Assembly: GCF_000423905.1 (NCBI RefSeq)
Contig: NZ_AUIW01000003.1
Span: forward strand, 124,001 to 188,000
Length of the DNA: 64,000 bases
Direction of reading: 5' to 3'
DNA from: Thermus antranikianii DSM 12462
GTDB taxonomy: Bacteria; Deinococcota; Deinococci; Deinococcales; Thermaceae
Position numbers and translations under genes: made by a program. Positions 48,228 through 60,559 of the stretch are shown here, in pieces (position 1 is the stretch's first letter; each line of letters opens with the position of its first letter). A model generated the notes under the pieces. The model saw only the letters and a program-made list of their open reading frames with translations, was not told the origin of the DNA and searched no databases.

Positions 48228-49538
48228 ATGGTCCCCCGTTACCAGACCCCCGAGATGGCCGAGCTATGGTCGGAGGAAAACCGCTACCGCATGTGGGCGT
48301 TGGTGGAAGCCTATGCCCTCGAGGCCTGGGAAGCCCTGGGCCAGGTGCCCAAAGGGCTTTCCCAAAGGCTTCTTGAGCACCTAAAGGAGCATCCCCTGGA
48401 CGCCCGCTTCGCCCAGAGGGTGGCGGAGCTGGAGGAGGTCACCCGCCACGACCTGGTGGCCTTCACCCGGGCCCTGGTGGAGTGGACCGGGGACGAGGAG
48501 GTGGGGCGCTACCTGCACCTGGGCCTCACCAGCTCGGACATCGTGGACACCGCGCAAAACGCCCTTTTGGTGAGGGCCTTGGACCTGATCCTTGAGGAGC
48601 TACGCGAGGTCCAGGAGGAGCTCAAGCGCCTGGCCCTCCGCTACAAGCACACCCCGGCCATCGCCCGCACCCACGGGGTCCACGCCGAGCCCACCAGTTT
48701 CGGCCTCCGCTTCCTGAGCTTTCACGCTGCCTTTGAGCGAGACAAGGAAAGGCTTAAGCGCGCTCAGAAGACCATCGGGGTGGCCATGATCTCGGGCTCG
48801 GTGGGCAACTACGCCCACGTTCCCCCAGAGGTGGAGGCCCACGTGGCCCGGCGGCTTGGCCTGAGCCCAGAACCCCTTTCCACCCAGGTGGTGCCCCGGG
48901 ACCGGCACGCGGAGGTGCTGGCCGCCCTGGCCATCCTGGGGGGGAACCTGGAGCGGGTGGCGGTGGAGCTTCGCCACCTCCAGCGCACAGAGGTACTGGA
49001 AGCCCAGGAGCCTTTCCGGGAAGGCCAGACGGGAAGCTCCAGCATGCCCCACAAGAAAAACCCCGTGGGTTTGGAAAACCTCACCGGGATGGCCAGGCTC
49101 CTTCGGGGATACCTGGGCCCCTCCCTGGAAAACATCGCCCTGTGGCACGAAAGGGACATCTCCCACTCCTCCGTGGAACGGGTCATCCTCCCTGACGCCA
49201 CCACCGCCAGCCACTACGCCCTGAGGCGGCTAAAGGGCATCCTGGAAGGCCTGGTGGTTTCTGAGGCAAACCTCAAGCGGAACCTGGACCTCACCCGGGG
49301 CCTGGTCTACTCCCAGCAGGTGCTGAACGCCCTCATCGCCCAGGGTCTTCCCCGGGACAGGGCCTACGCCATCGTGCAACGCAACGCTCTAAGAAGCTGG
49401 GAGGAGGGCCGAAGCCTCGCCGAGCTTTTGGAAGAGGACCCGGAAAACCCCCTAAAGGGGGAAAGGCTTAAGGCCCTCTTTGACCCTGCGCCCTTCCTAA
49501 AGCACGTGGACGCCATCTACGCCCGCTTTGGGCTTTGA
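48228..49538 (+). CDS. purB: Adenylosuccinate lyase
   Basis: The enzyme cleaves SAICAR to AICAR and adenylosuccinate to AMP. The 436-residue fumarase-fold protein has the signature GSSSMPHKKNPVGLENLTG, catalytic His in RTHGVHAEPTSFG, and LTSSDIVDTAQ near the N terminus. Its position close to purC-purF (separated by one minus-strand gene) fits. The start at ATG 48228 is leaderless by its -10 box. Confidence 0.97.
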   Translation: MVPRYQTPEMAELWSEENRYRMWALVEAYALEAWEALGQVPKGLSQRLLEHLKEHPLDARFAQRVAELEEVTRHDLVAFTRALVEWTGDEEVGRYLHLGLTSSDIVDTAQNALLVRALDLILEELREVQEELKRLALRYKHTPAIARTHGVHAEPTSFGLRFLSFHAAFERDKERLKRAQKTIGVAMISGSVGNYAHVPPEVEAHVARRLGLSPEPLSTQVVPRDRHAEVLAALAILGGNLERVAVELRHLQRTEVLEAQEPFREGQTGSSSMPHKKNPVGLENLTGMARLLRGYLGPSLENIALWHERDISHSSVERVILPDATTASHYALRRLKGILEGLVVSEANLKRNLDLTRGLVYSQQVLNALIAQGLPRDRAYAIVQRNALRSWEEGRSLAELLEEDPENPLKGERLKALFDPAPFLKHVDAIYARFGL

Positions 49539-49549
49539 GGGGAAAACCG

Positions 49550-50113
49550 TTACCACAAAGGGGCCAGCTGGAGGGCGAAGCCCGGGAGTTCCGGTTCCAG
49601 GGAAAGGGTGTCCACACCCTCAAAGCGCTCCGGCTCCTTTCCCGGCCTGTACACCTCCACGGTCCGGGTGTAAGGGTCCACCAGCACCCCCAGGCGCGCT
49701 CCCTCCTTAAGGTAAAGGGCCATCTTGGCCCTGAGCTCCTCTATCCCTTGCGAGGAGGAACGCACCTCAAAGACCACGTCCGGAACCAAAGGAGGGAATC
49801 CTTCCTTCTCCTCCTCCGACAGAGCCTCCCACCGCTTTTTTTCCACCCAAGAAGCATCCGGGGACAGGATGGCCCCACCCGGTAGCTTGAACCCCGTGGA
49901 GGCGTCAAAGACCACCCCCAGACCCCTTTCCTCGTTCCAGCGGGCCAGCTGATACGCCAGCTGGAGGCTCCGCCGACCACTTTGCCCTCCTGTGGGACTC
50001 ACCCAAAGCCTCCCCTCCGGCGACCGCTCAAACTGGTAGCCGGGATTGCGCTCCGAAAGCAGCCAAAGCTCCCTTTCCCCGATGGGGCGCAGAAGGTCCA
50101 GGGATAGGGCCAT
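49550..50113 (-). CDS. Uma2-family endonuclease-fold protein
   Basis: ATG 50113 (MALSLDLLRPIGERELWLLS, 187 residues) has GAGGAAGG upstream. The chain shows ISPTGGQSGRR-like VSPTGGQSGRRSLQL, then GGAILSPDASWV, FPPLVPDVVFEVRSSSQGIEELRAKMALYLKEGARLGVLVDP, the PD-(D/E)xK core (Asp, Glu, Lys). It is the second Uma2 gene in the window. It stands alone between purB and purC on the opposite strand, which suggests acquisition within the purine cluster. Confidence 0.88.
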   Translation of the reverse strand: MALSLDLLRPIGERELWLLSERNPGYQFERSPEGRLWVSPTGGQSGRRSLQLAYQLARWNEERGLGVVFDASTGFKLPGGAILSPDASWVEKKRWEALSEEEKEGFPPLVPDVVFEVRSSSQGIEELRAKMALYLKEGARLGVLVDPYTRTVEVYRPGKEPERFEGVDTLSLEPELPGFALQLAPLW

Positions 50114-50142
50114 ACCTTCCTCATTGTGGCACCCTCCGGGCT

Positions 50143-50173
50143 TAAAATGAAGGCTGGATGGGACCAAGGTCCC
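50143..50173 (+). promoter_or_regulatory. Putative promoter and leader hairpin of the purine operon
   Basis: TAAAAT at 50143-50148 is a likely -10 box; no -35 is at the right distance. It is followed by GGGACCAAGGTCCC (50160-50173), a near-perfect palindrome in the leader, and then the site GGAGG before ATG 50187. A PurR-type or hairpin control is possible but unproven. Confidence 0.45.
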
Positions 50174-50186
50174 AAAGCGGAGGCAC

Positions 50187-50882
50187 ATGGAAAAGCTTTA
50201 CGAGGGCAAGGCGAAAATCCTTTACCCGGAAGGGACCGACACCCTCAGGGTTTACTTCAAGGACGAGGCCACGGCCTTCAACGCGCAAAAGCGGGGCCTC
50301 ATCCCTGGCAAAGGGGTGGTCAACAACAAGATCTCGGCAACCCTCTTCCGCTACCTGGAAGCCCACGGGGTGAAAACCCATTTCCTCGAGGAGCTCTCCG
50401 ACCGGGAGATGCGGGTCCTACGGGTGGAGATCCTCCCCCTGGAGGTCATCCTCCGCTTCAAAGCAGCGGGGAGCTTCGCCAAGCGCTACGGGGTGAAGGA
50501 GGGTACCCTCCTAAGGGTTCCCTTGGTGGAGTACTCCCTTAAAAGCGACCCTCTGGGCGACCCCTTGATCTGCCCCGAGGCCATTTTGGCCCTGGGCCTG
50601 GCCACGGAGGAGGAGCTTTCCCAGGTGAAGGCCACCACCCTGAAGGTAGGAGAGCTATTGCGGAACTTCTTCGCCCAAAGGGGGCTGGACCTCATCGACT
50701 TCAAGCTGGAGTTCGGCAAAAGGAACGGGGAGATCCTTCTCGCCGACGAGATCTCTCCCGACACCATGCGCCTTTGGGACCAAAAGACGGGAGAGCCCAT
50801 GGACAAGGATCGCTTCCGCAAGGATCTGGGAGGTGTGGAGGAAGCCTACCAGGAGGTCCTTCGGCGGGTTCTAAGGGGGTAG
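50187..50882 (+). CDS. purC: SAICAR synthetase
   Basis: The enzyme joins CAIR with aspartate. The 231-residue product starts MEKLYEGKAKILYPEGTDTL, with FKDEATAFNAQKRGLIPGKGVVNNKIS, IPLEVILRFKAAGS-like LPLEVILRFKAAGSFA, and LIDFKLEFGKRNGEILLADEISPDTMRLW, all conserved. It is the first gene of the purine operon; GGAGG precedes ATG. Confidence 0.97.
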   Translation: MEKLYEGKAKILYPEGTDTLRVYFKDEATAFNAQKRGLIPGKGVVNNKISATLFRYLEAHGVKTHFLEELSDREMRVLRVEILPLEVILRFKAAGSFAKRYGVKEGTLLRVPLVEYSLKSDPLGDPLICPEAILALGLATEEELSQVKATTLKVGELLRNFFAQRGLDLIDFKLEFGKRNGEILLADEISPDTMRLWDQKTGEPMDKDRFRKDLGGVEEAYQEVLRRVLRG

Positions 50883-50884
50883 CC

Positions 50885-51139
50885 ATGCCCAAGTACCAGG
50901 CCACCCTGCTCATTGAGCTCAAAGAAGGCATCCTGGACCCCCAGGGCCGGGCGGTGGAAGGGGTTTTGAAGGATCTGGGCCACCCCGTGGATTCGGTGCG
51001 GGTGGGGAAGGTCCTCGAGGTGGTCTTCCCCGCGGAAACCCTCCTGGAGGCGGAGGAGAAAGCCAGGGCCATGGGGAAGCTTTTGGCCAACCCGGTGATG
51101 GAGGTCTTCACCCTGGAGGCCTTAAAGGAACTCCCATGA
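50885..51139 (+). CDS. purS: Phosphoribosylformylglycinamidine synthase PurS subunit
   Basis: The 84-residue subunit starts [32 protein letters not shown] and contains [36 protein letters not shown], the PurS fold. It bridges PurQ and PurL in the small-type FGAM synthetase. It starts two bases after purC and overlaps purQ by four bases. Confidence 0.96.
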   Translation: MPKYQATLLIELKEGILDPQGRAVEGVLKDLGHPVDSVRVGKVLEVVFPAETLLEAEEKARAMGKLLANPVMEVFTLEALKELP

Positions 51140-51819
51140 AGTGGGCCATCATCCGCTTCCCTGGCTCCAACTGCGACGAGGACGCCCGCTTCGCCTTGGA
51201 GAAGGCGGGCTTAAAGGCGGAGTACGTCTGGCACACGGAAACAAGCCTGAAGGGCTTTGACGGGGCCTTCTTGCCAGGGGGCTTCAGCTATGGAGATTAC
51301 CTGAGGGCCGGGGCCCTGGCGGCCAAAAGCCCGGTGATGGAGGAGGTAAGGCGCTTCGCCCACCAGGGGCGGCCCGTGATCGGGGTGTGCAACGGCTTCC
51401 AGGTGCTCACCGAGGCCGGGATCCTTCCCGGGGCCCTCCTCGCCAACCTGAACCTGCACTTCACCTGCAAGGAAGTGGGGGTAAGGGTGGAGCGCAACGA
51501 TCTCCCCTTCACCCGCCTTTACCAGAAGGGGCAGGTCCTCCGCCTGCCCATCGCCCATGCCGAGGGCCGCTACTATGCGGACGCTGAGACCCTGGCCCGG
51601 CTGGAGGGAGAAGGCCTGGTGGTCTTCCGCTACGCCCCCCTAAAGGGGGAAGCGGACTACAACCCCAACGGGAGCCTCCACGATATTGCCGGCATTACCA
51701 ACGAGAAAGGGAATGTCCTCGGCATGATGCCCCACCCCGAGCGGGCAGTGGATGAGGTTTTGGGCGGCACGGATGGGCTCCCTTTGTTCCTAGGGCTCTT
51801 AGAGGAGGTAGCGGGATGA
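51136..51819 (+). CDS. purQ: Phosphoribosylformylglycinamidine synthase PurQ (glutaminase)
   Basis: The 227-residue class I amidotransferase has [20 protein letters not shown] at the start, catalytic Cys85 in [22 protein letters not shown] and the His/Glu pair in [11 protein letters not shown]. It delivers ammonia from glutamine to PurL. Four-base overlaps link it to purS before and the HAD gene after. Confidence 0.97.
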   Translation: MKWAIIRFPGSNCDEDARFALEKAGLKAEYVWHTETSLKGFDGAFLPGGFSYGDYLRAGALAAKSPVMEEVRRFAHQGRPVIGVCNGFQVLTEAGILPGALLANLNLHFTCKEVGVRVERNDLPFTRLYQKGQVLRLPIAHAEGRYYADAETLARLEGEGLVVFRYAPLKGEADYNPNGSLHDIAGITNEKGNVLGMMPHPERAVDEVLGGTDGLPLFLGLLEEVAG

Positions 51820-52529
51820 AACCCAAGGCCATCACCTTTGACTTCTGGGGCACCCTCTTCACGGAGGGAAAGGCGTTTTTGGAAAAGGTCATGCCCGCCC
51901 GGTACGAGATCCTCCTGGATGCCCTATCCGAGGCCGGGCACCCAGCGGAGGAGCACGAGGTGCGGGAAGCCTACCGACAGGCGGCCCTTGCCTTTGAGGA
52001 GGCCTGGAAGGCTGGGGAACACATGTCCGTATACGACCGGGTGGTCCGCATCTTCGCCCTTCTTGGGGCTCCCCACGACCCCGGGCTCATCGCCCTTACC
52101 GCCAGGAAGCTGGAGGAAAGCTCCCTTCTAGTGGACCTCGAGGCCCTCCCTGGAGTGGGGGCGCTGAAGGAGCTGGCCAAGAAATACCCCCTGGCCTTGG
52201 TTTCCGACACCGGCCTCACCCCGGGCCGCCTCATCCGGGAACACCTGAAGCGGCAGGGGCTGGATGTCTTCCAAGCCTACAGCTTCTCCGACGAAACCGG
52301 CTACGTGAAGCCCAAGCCCGAGGCCTTCCGGGTAGCCCTCGAGGCCCTGGGTGTGGCCCCGGAGGAGGCCTTGCACGTGGGCGACCTGCCCCAGACGGAC
52401 ATCAAAGGAGCCTTCGCCACCGGCTACCCCTGGGCGGTGCAGTACGTGGGCCTGAGGGAGGTGAACGGGGAGATCAAGCCCACGGCCAAGATCAAGGACC
52501 ACCGGGAGCTTCTTCCCCTTCTCCAGTGA
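51816..52529 (+). CDS. HAD-superfamily hydrolase inside the purine operon
   Basis: The 237-residue protein has motif [14 protein letters not shown], a helical cap at about 20-100, motif [12 protein letters not shown], motif III Lys in YVKPKPEAF and motif [20 protein letters not shown]. It overlaps both purQ (ATGA) and purL (TGATG), so it is made in step with the FGAM synthetase subunits. A nucleotidase or house-cleaning phosphatase acting on purine intermediates would fit, but no substrate can be read from the sequence. Confidence 0.9.
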   Translation: MKPKAITFDFWGTLFTEGKAFLEKVMPARYEILLDALSEAGHPAEEHEVREAYRQAALAFEEAWKAGEHMSVYDRVVRIFALLGAPHDPGLIALTARKLEESSLLVDLEALPGVGALKELAKKYPLALVSDTGLTPGRLIREHLKRQGLDVFQAYSFSDETGYVKPKPEAFRVALEALGVAPEEALHVGDLPQTDIKGAFATGYPWAVQYVGLREVNGEIKPTAKIKDHRELLPLLQ

Positions 52530-54719
52530 TGGAAACCCTAGCCCAAGAAATCGGCATCCCGGAAGAGGAGTACCGGGAGATCACCAAGCGGCTTGGCCGG
52601 GAGCCCAACCGGGTGGAGCTCTTCCTCTTCAAGGTGATGTGGAGCGAGCACTGCGCCTACAAGAACTCCCGGCCCCTCCTGAAGCAACTTCCCAAGGAGG
52701 GGGAGGCCGTCCTCCAGGGCCCAGGGGAAAACGCCGGCGTGGTGCGCATCGGCGAGGGCTGGGCGGTAGCCTTTAAGATCGAAAGCCACAACCATCCTTC
52801 GGCGGTGGAGCCCTTCCAGGGAGCCGCCACCGGGGTGGGGGGGATCATCCGGGACATCCTGAGCATGGGGGCCCGGCCCATCGCCCTGCTGGATTCCTTG
52901 CGCTTTGGCCCCCTGGGGGACGCTCGAAGCCGCTACCTCCTCAAGGGAGTGGTCTCCGGCATCGCCCACTACGGCAACGCCGTCGGAGTCCCCACGGTGG
53001 GAGGGGACCTCTACTTCCACGAGGGTTACCGGGAGAACCCCTTGGTGAACGCCATGTGCCTGGGGCTTCTTAGGGAGGAGCACTTAAGGCGGAGCCGGGC
53101 CTCCTTAGGCCGGCCCATCTACTACGCCGGGGCCAAAACGGGAAGGGATGGAGTGGGCGGAGCTGCCTTCGCCAGCCGGGAGCTTTCCGAGGACAAGGAG
53201 GAGGACCGGCCAGCGGTCCAGGTAGGGGACCCCTTTTTGGGGAAGCTCCTTATGGAGGCTACCCTCGAGGCCATCGAGAAGGACCTGGTGGAAGGCGTCC
53301 AGGACATGGGGGCAGCAGGGCTCACCAGTAGCCTCTCGGAGCTGGCCCATAAGTCGGGCCTCGGGGTGGAGCTGGATCTAGACCGCGTCCCCACCCGGGA
53401 AAGGGACATGGGGCCCATAGAGCTTCTCCTCTCCGAAAGCCAGGAACGCATGGTCCTGGTGCCTAAGGAAGGCAAGGAGAAGGAGCTGGAAGAGGTCTTC
53501 CAGCGGTGGGGCCTGGACTGCGTGCCCGTGGCCAGGACCATTCCCGAGAGGATCTTCCGCGTCCTCTTCCGGGGCGAGGTGGTGGCCGAGGTTCCCACGG
53601 AAGCCCTCGCGGAAGCCCCCACCTACGTGCGCATCGGAAGGGAGGACCCCGAGATTCGAAGGCTCCGGGAGACGCCCCTTCCCCCTCTTGCCGCCAACCC
53701 CCAGGAGGTTCTTCTCCAGCTCCTCGCCTCCCCCAACCTGGCAAGCCGGGAAGCCATTTACGAACGCTACGACCACCAGGTGGGAACCCGGACCGCCCTG
53801 GTGCCAGGCAAGGGAGATGCGGCGGTGCTCTGGGTGAAGGGAACCCACTTGGGCATTGCGGCCAAGGTGGACCAAAACCCCAGGTATAGCCGCCTCCATC
53901 CCCGGCTTGGAGCCATGCACGCCTTGGCGGAGGCCTGCCGCAACGTAAGCGTGGTGGGGGCAAAACCTCTGGCCTACACCGACGGCCTCAACCTGGGAAG
54001 CCCGGAAACCCCGGAAGGCTACTTTGAGCTCCAGGAAACCATCGCCGGCCTTAGGGAGGCCAGCGAGGCCCTGGGGGTGCCGGTGGTCTCCGGAAACGTA
54101 TCCCTTTACAACGAAAGCGGGGGCTGGCGCATCCCCCCCACGGCCATGGTGGGGGTAGTGGGGGTCTTGGACATAAGAAGGCGGGCAGAGATGGGCTTCC
54201 GCCGCCCGGGAGAGGTGATCCTCCTTCTAGGGGAGGAGAAAGGGGAGCTTGGGGGAAGCGAGGTCCTCCACCTCCTTACGGGCCTCGAGGCGGGCCATCC
54301 ACCCAAGCTGGATCTGGAGCAGGAGAAGCGGGTACAGGAGGCCATCCGGGAACTCATCGGCTTGGGCCTCACCCGCACCGCCCACGATCTGGCGGAAGGA
54401 GGGCTTTTGGTGGCCCTGGCGGAGATGACCTTCCCCTACGGCCTGGGGGCCACGGTGGAGGTGCGCACCCGGGGCCTCGACCAGCCGTCAGGCCAGCTTG
54501 CCACCCTCTTCGGCGAGGCACCGAGCCGGATCCTCTTCACCGTGGCCAAGGAGGACCTCAAGGAGGTCACCTTCCGGCTGGAGGAATGGGGCCTTCCCTA
54601 CCGCGTCCTGGGCGAAACCGGGGGGAATACCCTCACGGTCCTCACCCTGGATGGGGTGCTAGAGTGGGAGGTACAGGAACTCCTCGCCGCCTGGAAGCGG
54701 CCCCTGAGGGAGGTGCTGG

Positions 54720-54733
<14 letters not shown>
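52529..54733 (+). CDS. purL: Phosphoribosylformylglycinamidine synthase PurL subunit
   Basis: The 734-residue small-type PurL begins [34 protein letters not shown]. It carries the ATP-binding SEHCAYKNSR, GIGGIIRDILSMGARPIAL-like GVGGIIRDILSMGARP and the second-half VQDMGAAGLTSSLSELAHKSG. ATG 52529 follows directly in TGATG overlap. Its last 14 bases overlap purF. Confidence 0.97.
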
Positions 54734-56111
<1,378 letters not shown>

Positions 56112-56118
56112 GCCCCAC

Positions 56119-56147
56119 CCCAGGCCCCTACCGTGGCAGGGCCTGGG
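56119..56147 (+). terminator. Terminator of the purine operon
   Basis: CCCAGGCCC (56119-56127) pairs with GGGCCTGGG (56139-56147) over nine bases with a ten-base loop, followed by TTAATCCTTT. It lies eight bases past the purF stop and directly abuts the convergent small membrane gene. Confidence 0.75.
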
Positions 56148-56423
56148 TTAATCCTTTGAGGCCACCCCACGCCCCAGGAAAAACCCCGACCCAAGGCCCA
56201 GAAGAAACCCCACCAGCAGGAAGATAAAAGCGAAAGCGCCGGTGGAAGCCAGGTGCCAGCCGAAGAACCAGTAGCTACACACCGCATACCGCTCCACCTG
56301 CACCCGGACCAGCTCCGGCAGGTCACGGCTAGAAGTAAAGTTGATGAGAATAATGGCCAGGAGCAGGATAGCCAGGGTCAGAAGAAGCCCCCACTTCAAA
56401 ATCGGGAAAACGCCTCCCTTCAT
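56148..56423 (-). CDS. Small two-helix membrane protein, unknown
   Basis: The 91-residue product has TM1 at about residues 8-29 (LKWGLLLTLAILLLAIILIN), a loop of about 33 residues containing one Cys (RYAVCSYWFFGWHLAS), and TM2 at about 60-85 (GAFAFIFLLVGFLLGLGSGFFLG). I know no family. TAAGCT lies six bases before ATG 56423, so it seems to have its own leaderless promoter. Confidence 0.65.
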   Translation of the reverse strand: MKGGVFPILKWGLLLTLAILLLAIILINFTSSRDLPELVRVQVERYAVCSYWFFGWHLASTGAFAFIFLLVGFLLGLGSGFFLGRGVASKD

Positions 56424-56429
56424 GCCCCA

Positions 56430-56435
56430 AGCTTA
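56430..56435 (-). promoter_or_regulatory. -10 box for small membrane protein (leaderless)
   Basis: TAAGCT on the minus strand, then TGGGGC, then ATG 56423. Confidence 0.5.
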
Positions 56436-56478
56436 CCAAGGGAATCGCCCTTCTCGGGGTCCATCCGCCAACCCATAA

Positions 56479-57759
<1,281 letters not shown>

Positions 57760-57782
57760 GGAAGCCTTAGAATTGGAAGAAG

Positions 57783-59387
57783 ATGCTCAAGCGCCTCGAG
57801 GTGCGCAACCTCGCCGTAATCCGCGAGGCTACCCTGGAGCTCGGGCCTGGGCTCAACGTCCTCACCGGGGAAACCGGGGCGGGGAAAAGCCTCCTGGTGG
57901 ACGCTTTAGCCCTGCTCCTGGGGGCCAGGTCCGAGGGGCTTCTGGGGCCTTTTGGCGACAGCCTCCTGGTGACCGCCTTCTTCCAAGGTGAGGGCGAGGA
58001 GCGCATCCTTTCCCGCCGCATTGGAGGCCGTTCCACCCCGCGGATCGATGGGGAGGTGGTGAGCCTAAAAGAACTCCAAGAGGAGGCGGAAAGGTGGCTT
58101 TCCCTCCACGCCCAGTACACCGCCATCGCCCTCCTCTCCCCCAAAAGGCAGCGGGAGCTTCTGGATGCCCTGCTGCCCCCGGGCCTCCTCCAGGAATACG
58201 GGGAGGCTTACAGGAAGCATCAAGCCCTCCTTGCGGAAAAGCGCACCCTGGAGGAAGTCCTGAGGGCCAAGACCGAGCGGGAGGACCTCTTGCGCTTCCA
58301 GCTCAAGGAGATCCAGGAGGCGAGCCCCAGGCCTGGCGAGGATCAGGAGTTGGAAGCCGAGGCGCAAAGGCTCCGCCATCTGGAAGCCCTAAGGGAGCGC
58401 TCGGGAAAGGCCTACACCCTCCTGGCGGAAGGAGGTGCCCTGGATCTTCTTCAGGCGGCCCTCCGGGAGCTAAGGGCGGGGAGCCGCTTTGACCCGGCCC
58501 TCGAGGCCCTGGCCAGGGACCTGGAGGCGGCTTTGGAGGGAGGCCGGGCCGTGGCCCGGGAGCTGGAGGACTACCTGGAAAGCCTGGAAGGAGATCCAAG
58601 CCGCCTGGCCCAGCTGGAGGAGCGCCTTTCCCTTTTGGAAAGGCTTAAGCGCAAGTACGGCCCCACCCTGGAGGAGGTCCTGCGCTATCGAGAAAGGGCA
58701 GAGGAGGAGCTGAAGGCCCTGGAGGGAGGGGAAGAGCGGCTTTTGGAGCTGGAAAGGGCTTTAAGGGTGGCCTCGGAGGCCCTCTATAAAGCGGGAGAGC
58801 GCCTTTCCGAAGCCCGCCTCGAGGCGGCACGGAAGCTGGAAAAGGAAATGGAGGCGGAGCTTTCCGCCCTGGGTTTCCCCAAAGCCCGCTTCCAGGTGGA
58901 GCTCAAGCCTCTTCCCGAACCTGGGCCCCAGGGCCTGGAGGAGATCCTCTTCCGCTTCTCCGCCAACCCCCACCTTCCCCCCGCTCCCCTTTCCGCGGCT
59001 AGCGGCGGGGAGCTCTCCCGCATCGCCTTGGCCTTGGCCCTCCTCACCGGGGCCGAGGCCCCCACCGTGGTCTTCGACGAGGTGGACACCGGGGTGGGCG
59101 GGGAAACCGCCTGGAAGGTGGCGGAAAGGCTCGCCCAGCTGGGCCAGGCCCGGCAGGTCCTGGTGGTCACCCACCTGCCCCAGATCGCCGCCCGCGCAAA
59201 GAGGCACCTCAGGGTGGTGAAGGAGGGGGAGGAGGTGCGCATCGAGGTCCTGGAAGGGGAAAAGCGCATACGGGAGCTCGCCCGCCTCCTCTCCGGCCAG
59301 TACACCGAGGCCGCCCTAGCCCACGCCCGCCTTCTCCTGGAGGGAAGCAGCCAACCTGCACAAGGTCGGGTGGAAGTTCAGGAATGA
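57783..59387 (+). CDS. recN: DNA repair protein RecN
   Basis: RecN is an SMC-like ATPase that acts in double-strand break repair. The 534-residue protein has Walker A GETGAGKSLLVDALALLLG, a central coiled coil (about 140-350), the ABC signature SGGELSRIALALALL, Walker B TVVFDEVDTGVGG and VVTHLPQIAARA. The length is near the usual 550. Its stop overlaps the GGDEF gene start (ATGA). Confidence 0.96.
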   Translation: MLKRLEVRNLAVIREATLELGPGLNVLTGETGAGKSLLVDALALLLGARSEGLLGPFGDSLLVTAFFQGEGEERILSRRIGGRSTPRIDGEVVSLKELQEEAERWLSLHAQYTAIALLSPKRQRELLDALLPPGLLQEYGEAYRKHQALLAEKRTLEEVLRAKTEREDLLRFQLKEIQEASPRPGEDQELEAEAQRLRHLEALRERSGKAYTLLAEGGALDLLQAALRELRAGSRFDPALEALARDLEAALEGGRAVARELEDYLESLEGDPSRLAQLEERLSLLERLKRKYGPTLEEVLRYRERAEEELKALEGGEERLLELERALRVASEALYKAGERLSEARLEAARKLEKEMEAELSALGFPKARFQVELKPLPEPGPQGLEEILFRFSANPHLPPAPLSAASGGELSRIALALALLTGAEAPTVVFDEVDTGVGGETAWKVAERLAQLGQARQVLVVTHLPQIAARAKRHLRVVKEGEEVRIEVLEGEKRIRELARLLSGQYTEAALAHARLLLEGSSQPAQGRVEVQE

Positions 59388-60559
59388 ATCCCCTAGAGGC
59401 CCCCTACCCCGTCTACCTTGTCCGGGAAACGGAGGTGGTGCGCAACTCCTTGGCCGAAGGCCTCCCCCTCCCCCAAGGGGACACCCTAGAGGTGGGGACG
59501 AAGACCTACCAGGTGGTGCGCCTGCCTGCCCCAGAGGGCACCTACCTGCTTCTCCTCGAGGTCAGCCATCTGGCCGTGCGGGCCAAGGCCTACCAAAGCC
59601 TCCTTCGGGTGCTGAAGGGGCTCCTGCAACACGAGGAGCCAGAGGGCCTTCTCAAGGACTTGATCCGCGAAGCCGTGGCGGTGGTACCAGGAGCCGAAGC
59701 AGGCAGCATCCTCCTAAGGGAAGGAGCCTTCTTTTACCTGGTGGCCCAGGAAGGTTTCAGCGATCGCCTGCTCATGGCCCGCACCTCCCTGGAGGAGGAG
59801 CTCTTCTGGTATGGCCTGGGAGTGGACAACTGGCAAAAGGGCCGGCCCCGGGTCCTCAAAGGGGAGGAGGTGCGGCACCTTTCCAGCCTGAGCACCGTGG
59901 AGGCCAGACCCCTCTTCTTCGAGCACGGCCGCCTTCTGGAAATCCAGGCCACCTTGGGCCTGCCCATCGTCCTGGAGGGCGAAGTGCTGGCCACCATGAA
60001 CCTGGATAGCTTCTCGAACCCTGAGGCCTTCGGCCCTCTTTCCCTGGAGCTGGCCCAGGCCTTCGCCTTGGAAGCCGCCCTCCTCCTCAAGGCCCTTAAG
60101 GAGCGCCAGGCCCTGCAGGAGGCCGCCCGCACCGACCCCCTCACCGGTTTGGGCAACCGCCGGGCCCTGGAGGAAGCCTTTCCCCTCTTTCTCCAGGAAG
60201 CCCGGACCCTGGGGGAGCCTTTGTCCCTGATCTACTGGGATCTCGACGGCCTTAAGGCCTTGAACGACCGGGAGGGCCACGCGGTGGGCGACCAGGCCCT
60301 GAAGAGCCTGGCCCAGGCCCTAAGAAACCTCTCCCGCCGCCGCGACGTGGCCTTCCGCATCGGCGGGGATGAGTTCGTGAGCCTCCACCTGGGCCTGAAG
60401 GCAGAGGAGATCCCCACCCTCATCGCCCGGCTTCAGGAGAACCTGCCCTACCAGGTGGCCGCAGGAGGGCTTCTGGTGGAGGGAGAGGACCTGGGGGCCC
60501 TCCTCAAGGAGGCCGACAAACGCATGTACCGGGCCAAGAAGGCTAGAAAAGGGCTTTAA
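59384..60559 (+). CDS. GAF-GGDEF diguanylate cyclase
   Basis: The 391-residue protein should make cyclic di-GMP. The first 75 residues form a small domain, then a GAF domain at about 85-245 (AVVPGAEAGSILLREGAFFYLVAQEGF), and a GGDEF domain at about 250-388. The signature GGDEF lies at 327-331. The inhibitory I-site RxxD is present as RRRD five residues before it, so product inhibition is likely. It is cotranslated with recN. Its last 17 bases overlap convergent marC. Confidence 0.93.
   Translation: MNPLEAPYPVYLVRETEVVRNSLAEGLPLPQGDTLEVGTKTYQVVRLPAPEGTYLLLLEVSHLAVRAKAYQSLLRVLKGLLQHEEPEGLLKDLIREAVAVVPGAEAGSILLREGAFFYLVAQEGFSDRLLMARTSLEEELFWYGLGVDNWQKGRPRVLKGEEVRHLSSLSTVEARPLFFEHGRLLEIQATLGLPIVLEGEVLATMNLDSFSNPEAFGPLSLELAQAFALEAALLLKALKERQALQEAARTDPLTGLGNRRALEEAFPLFLQEARTLGEPLSLIYWDLDGLKALNDREGHAVGDQALKSLAQALRNLSRRRDVAFRIGGDEFVSLHLGLKAEEIPTLIARLQENLPYQVAAGGLLVEGEDLGALLKEADKRMYRAKKARKGL

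Noticed and set aside
50124-50148. TTGTGG as -35 for the purine operon
   Set aside because: The gap to TAAAAT is only 13 bases, too short for a sigma-A promoter.
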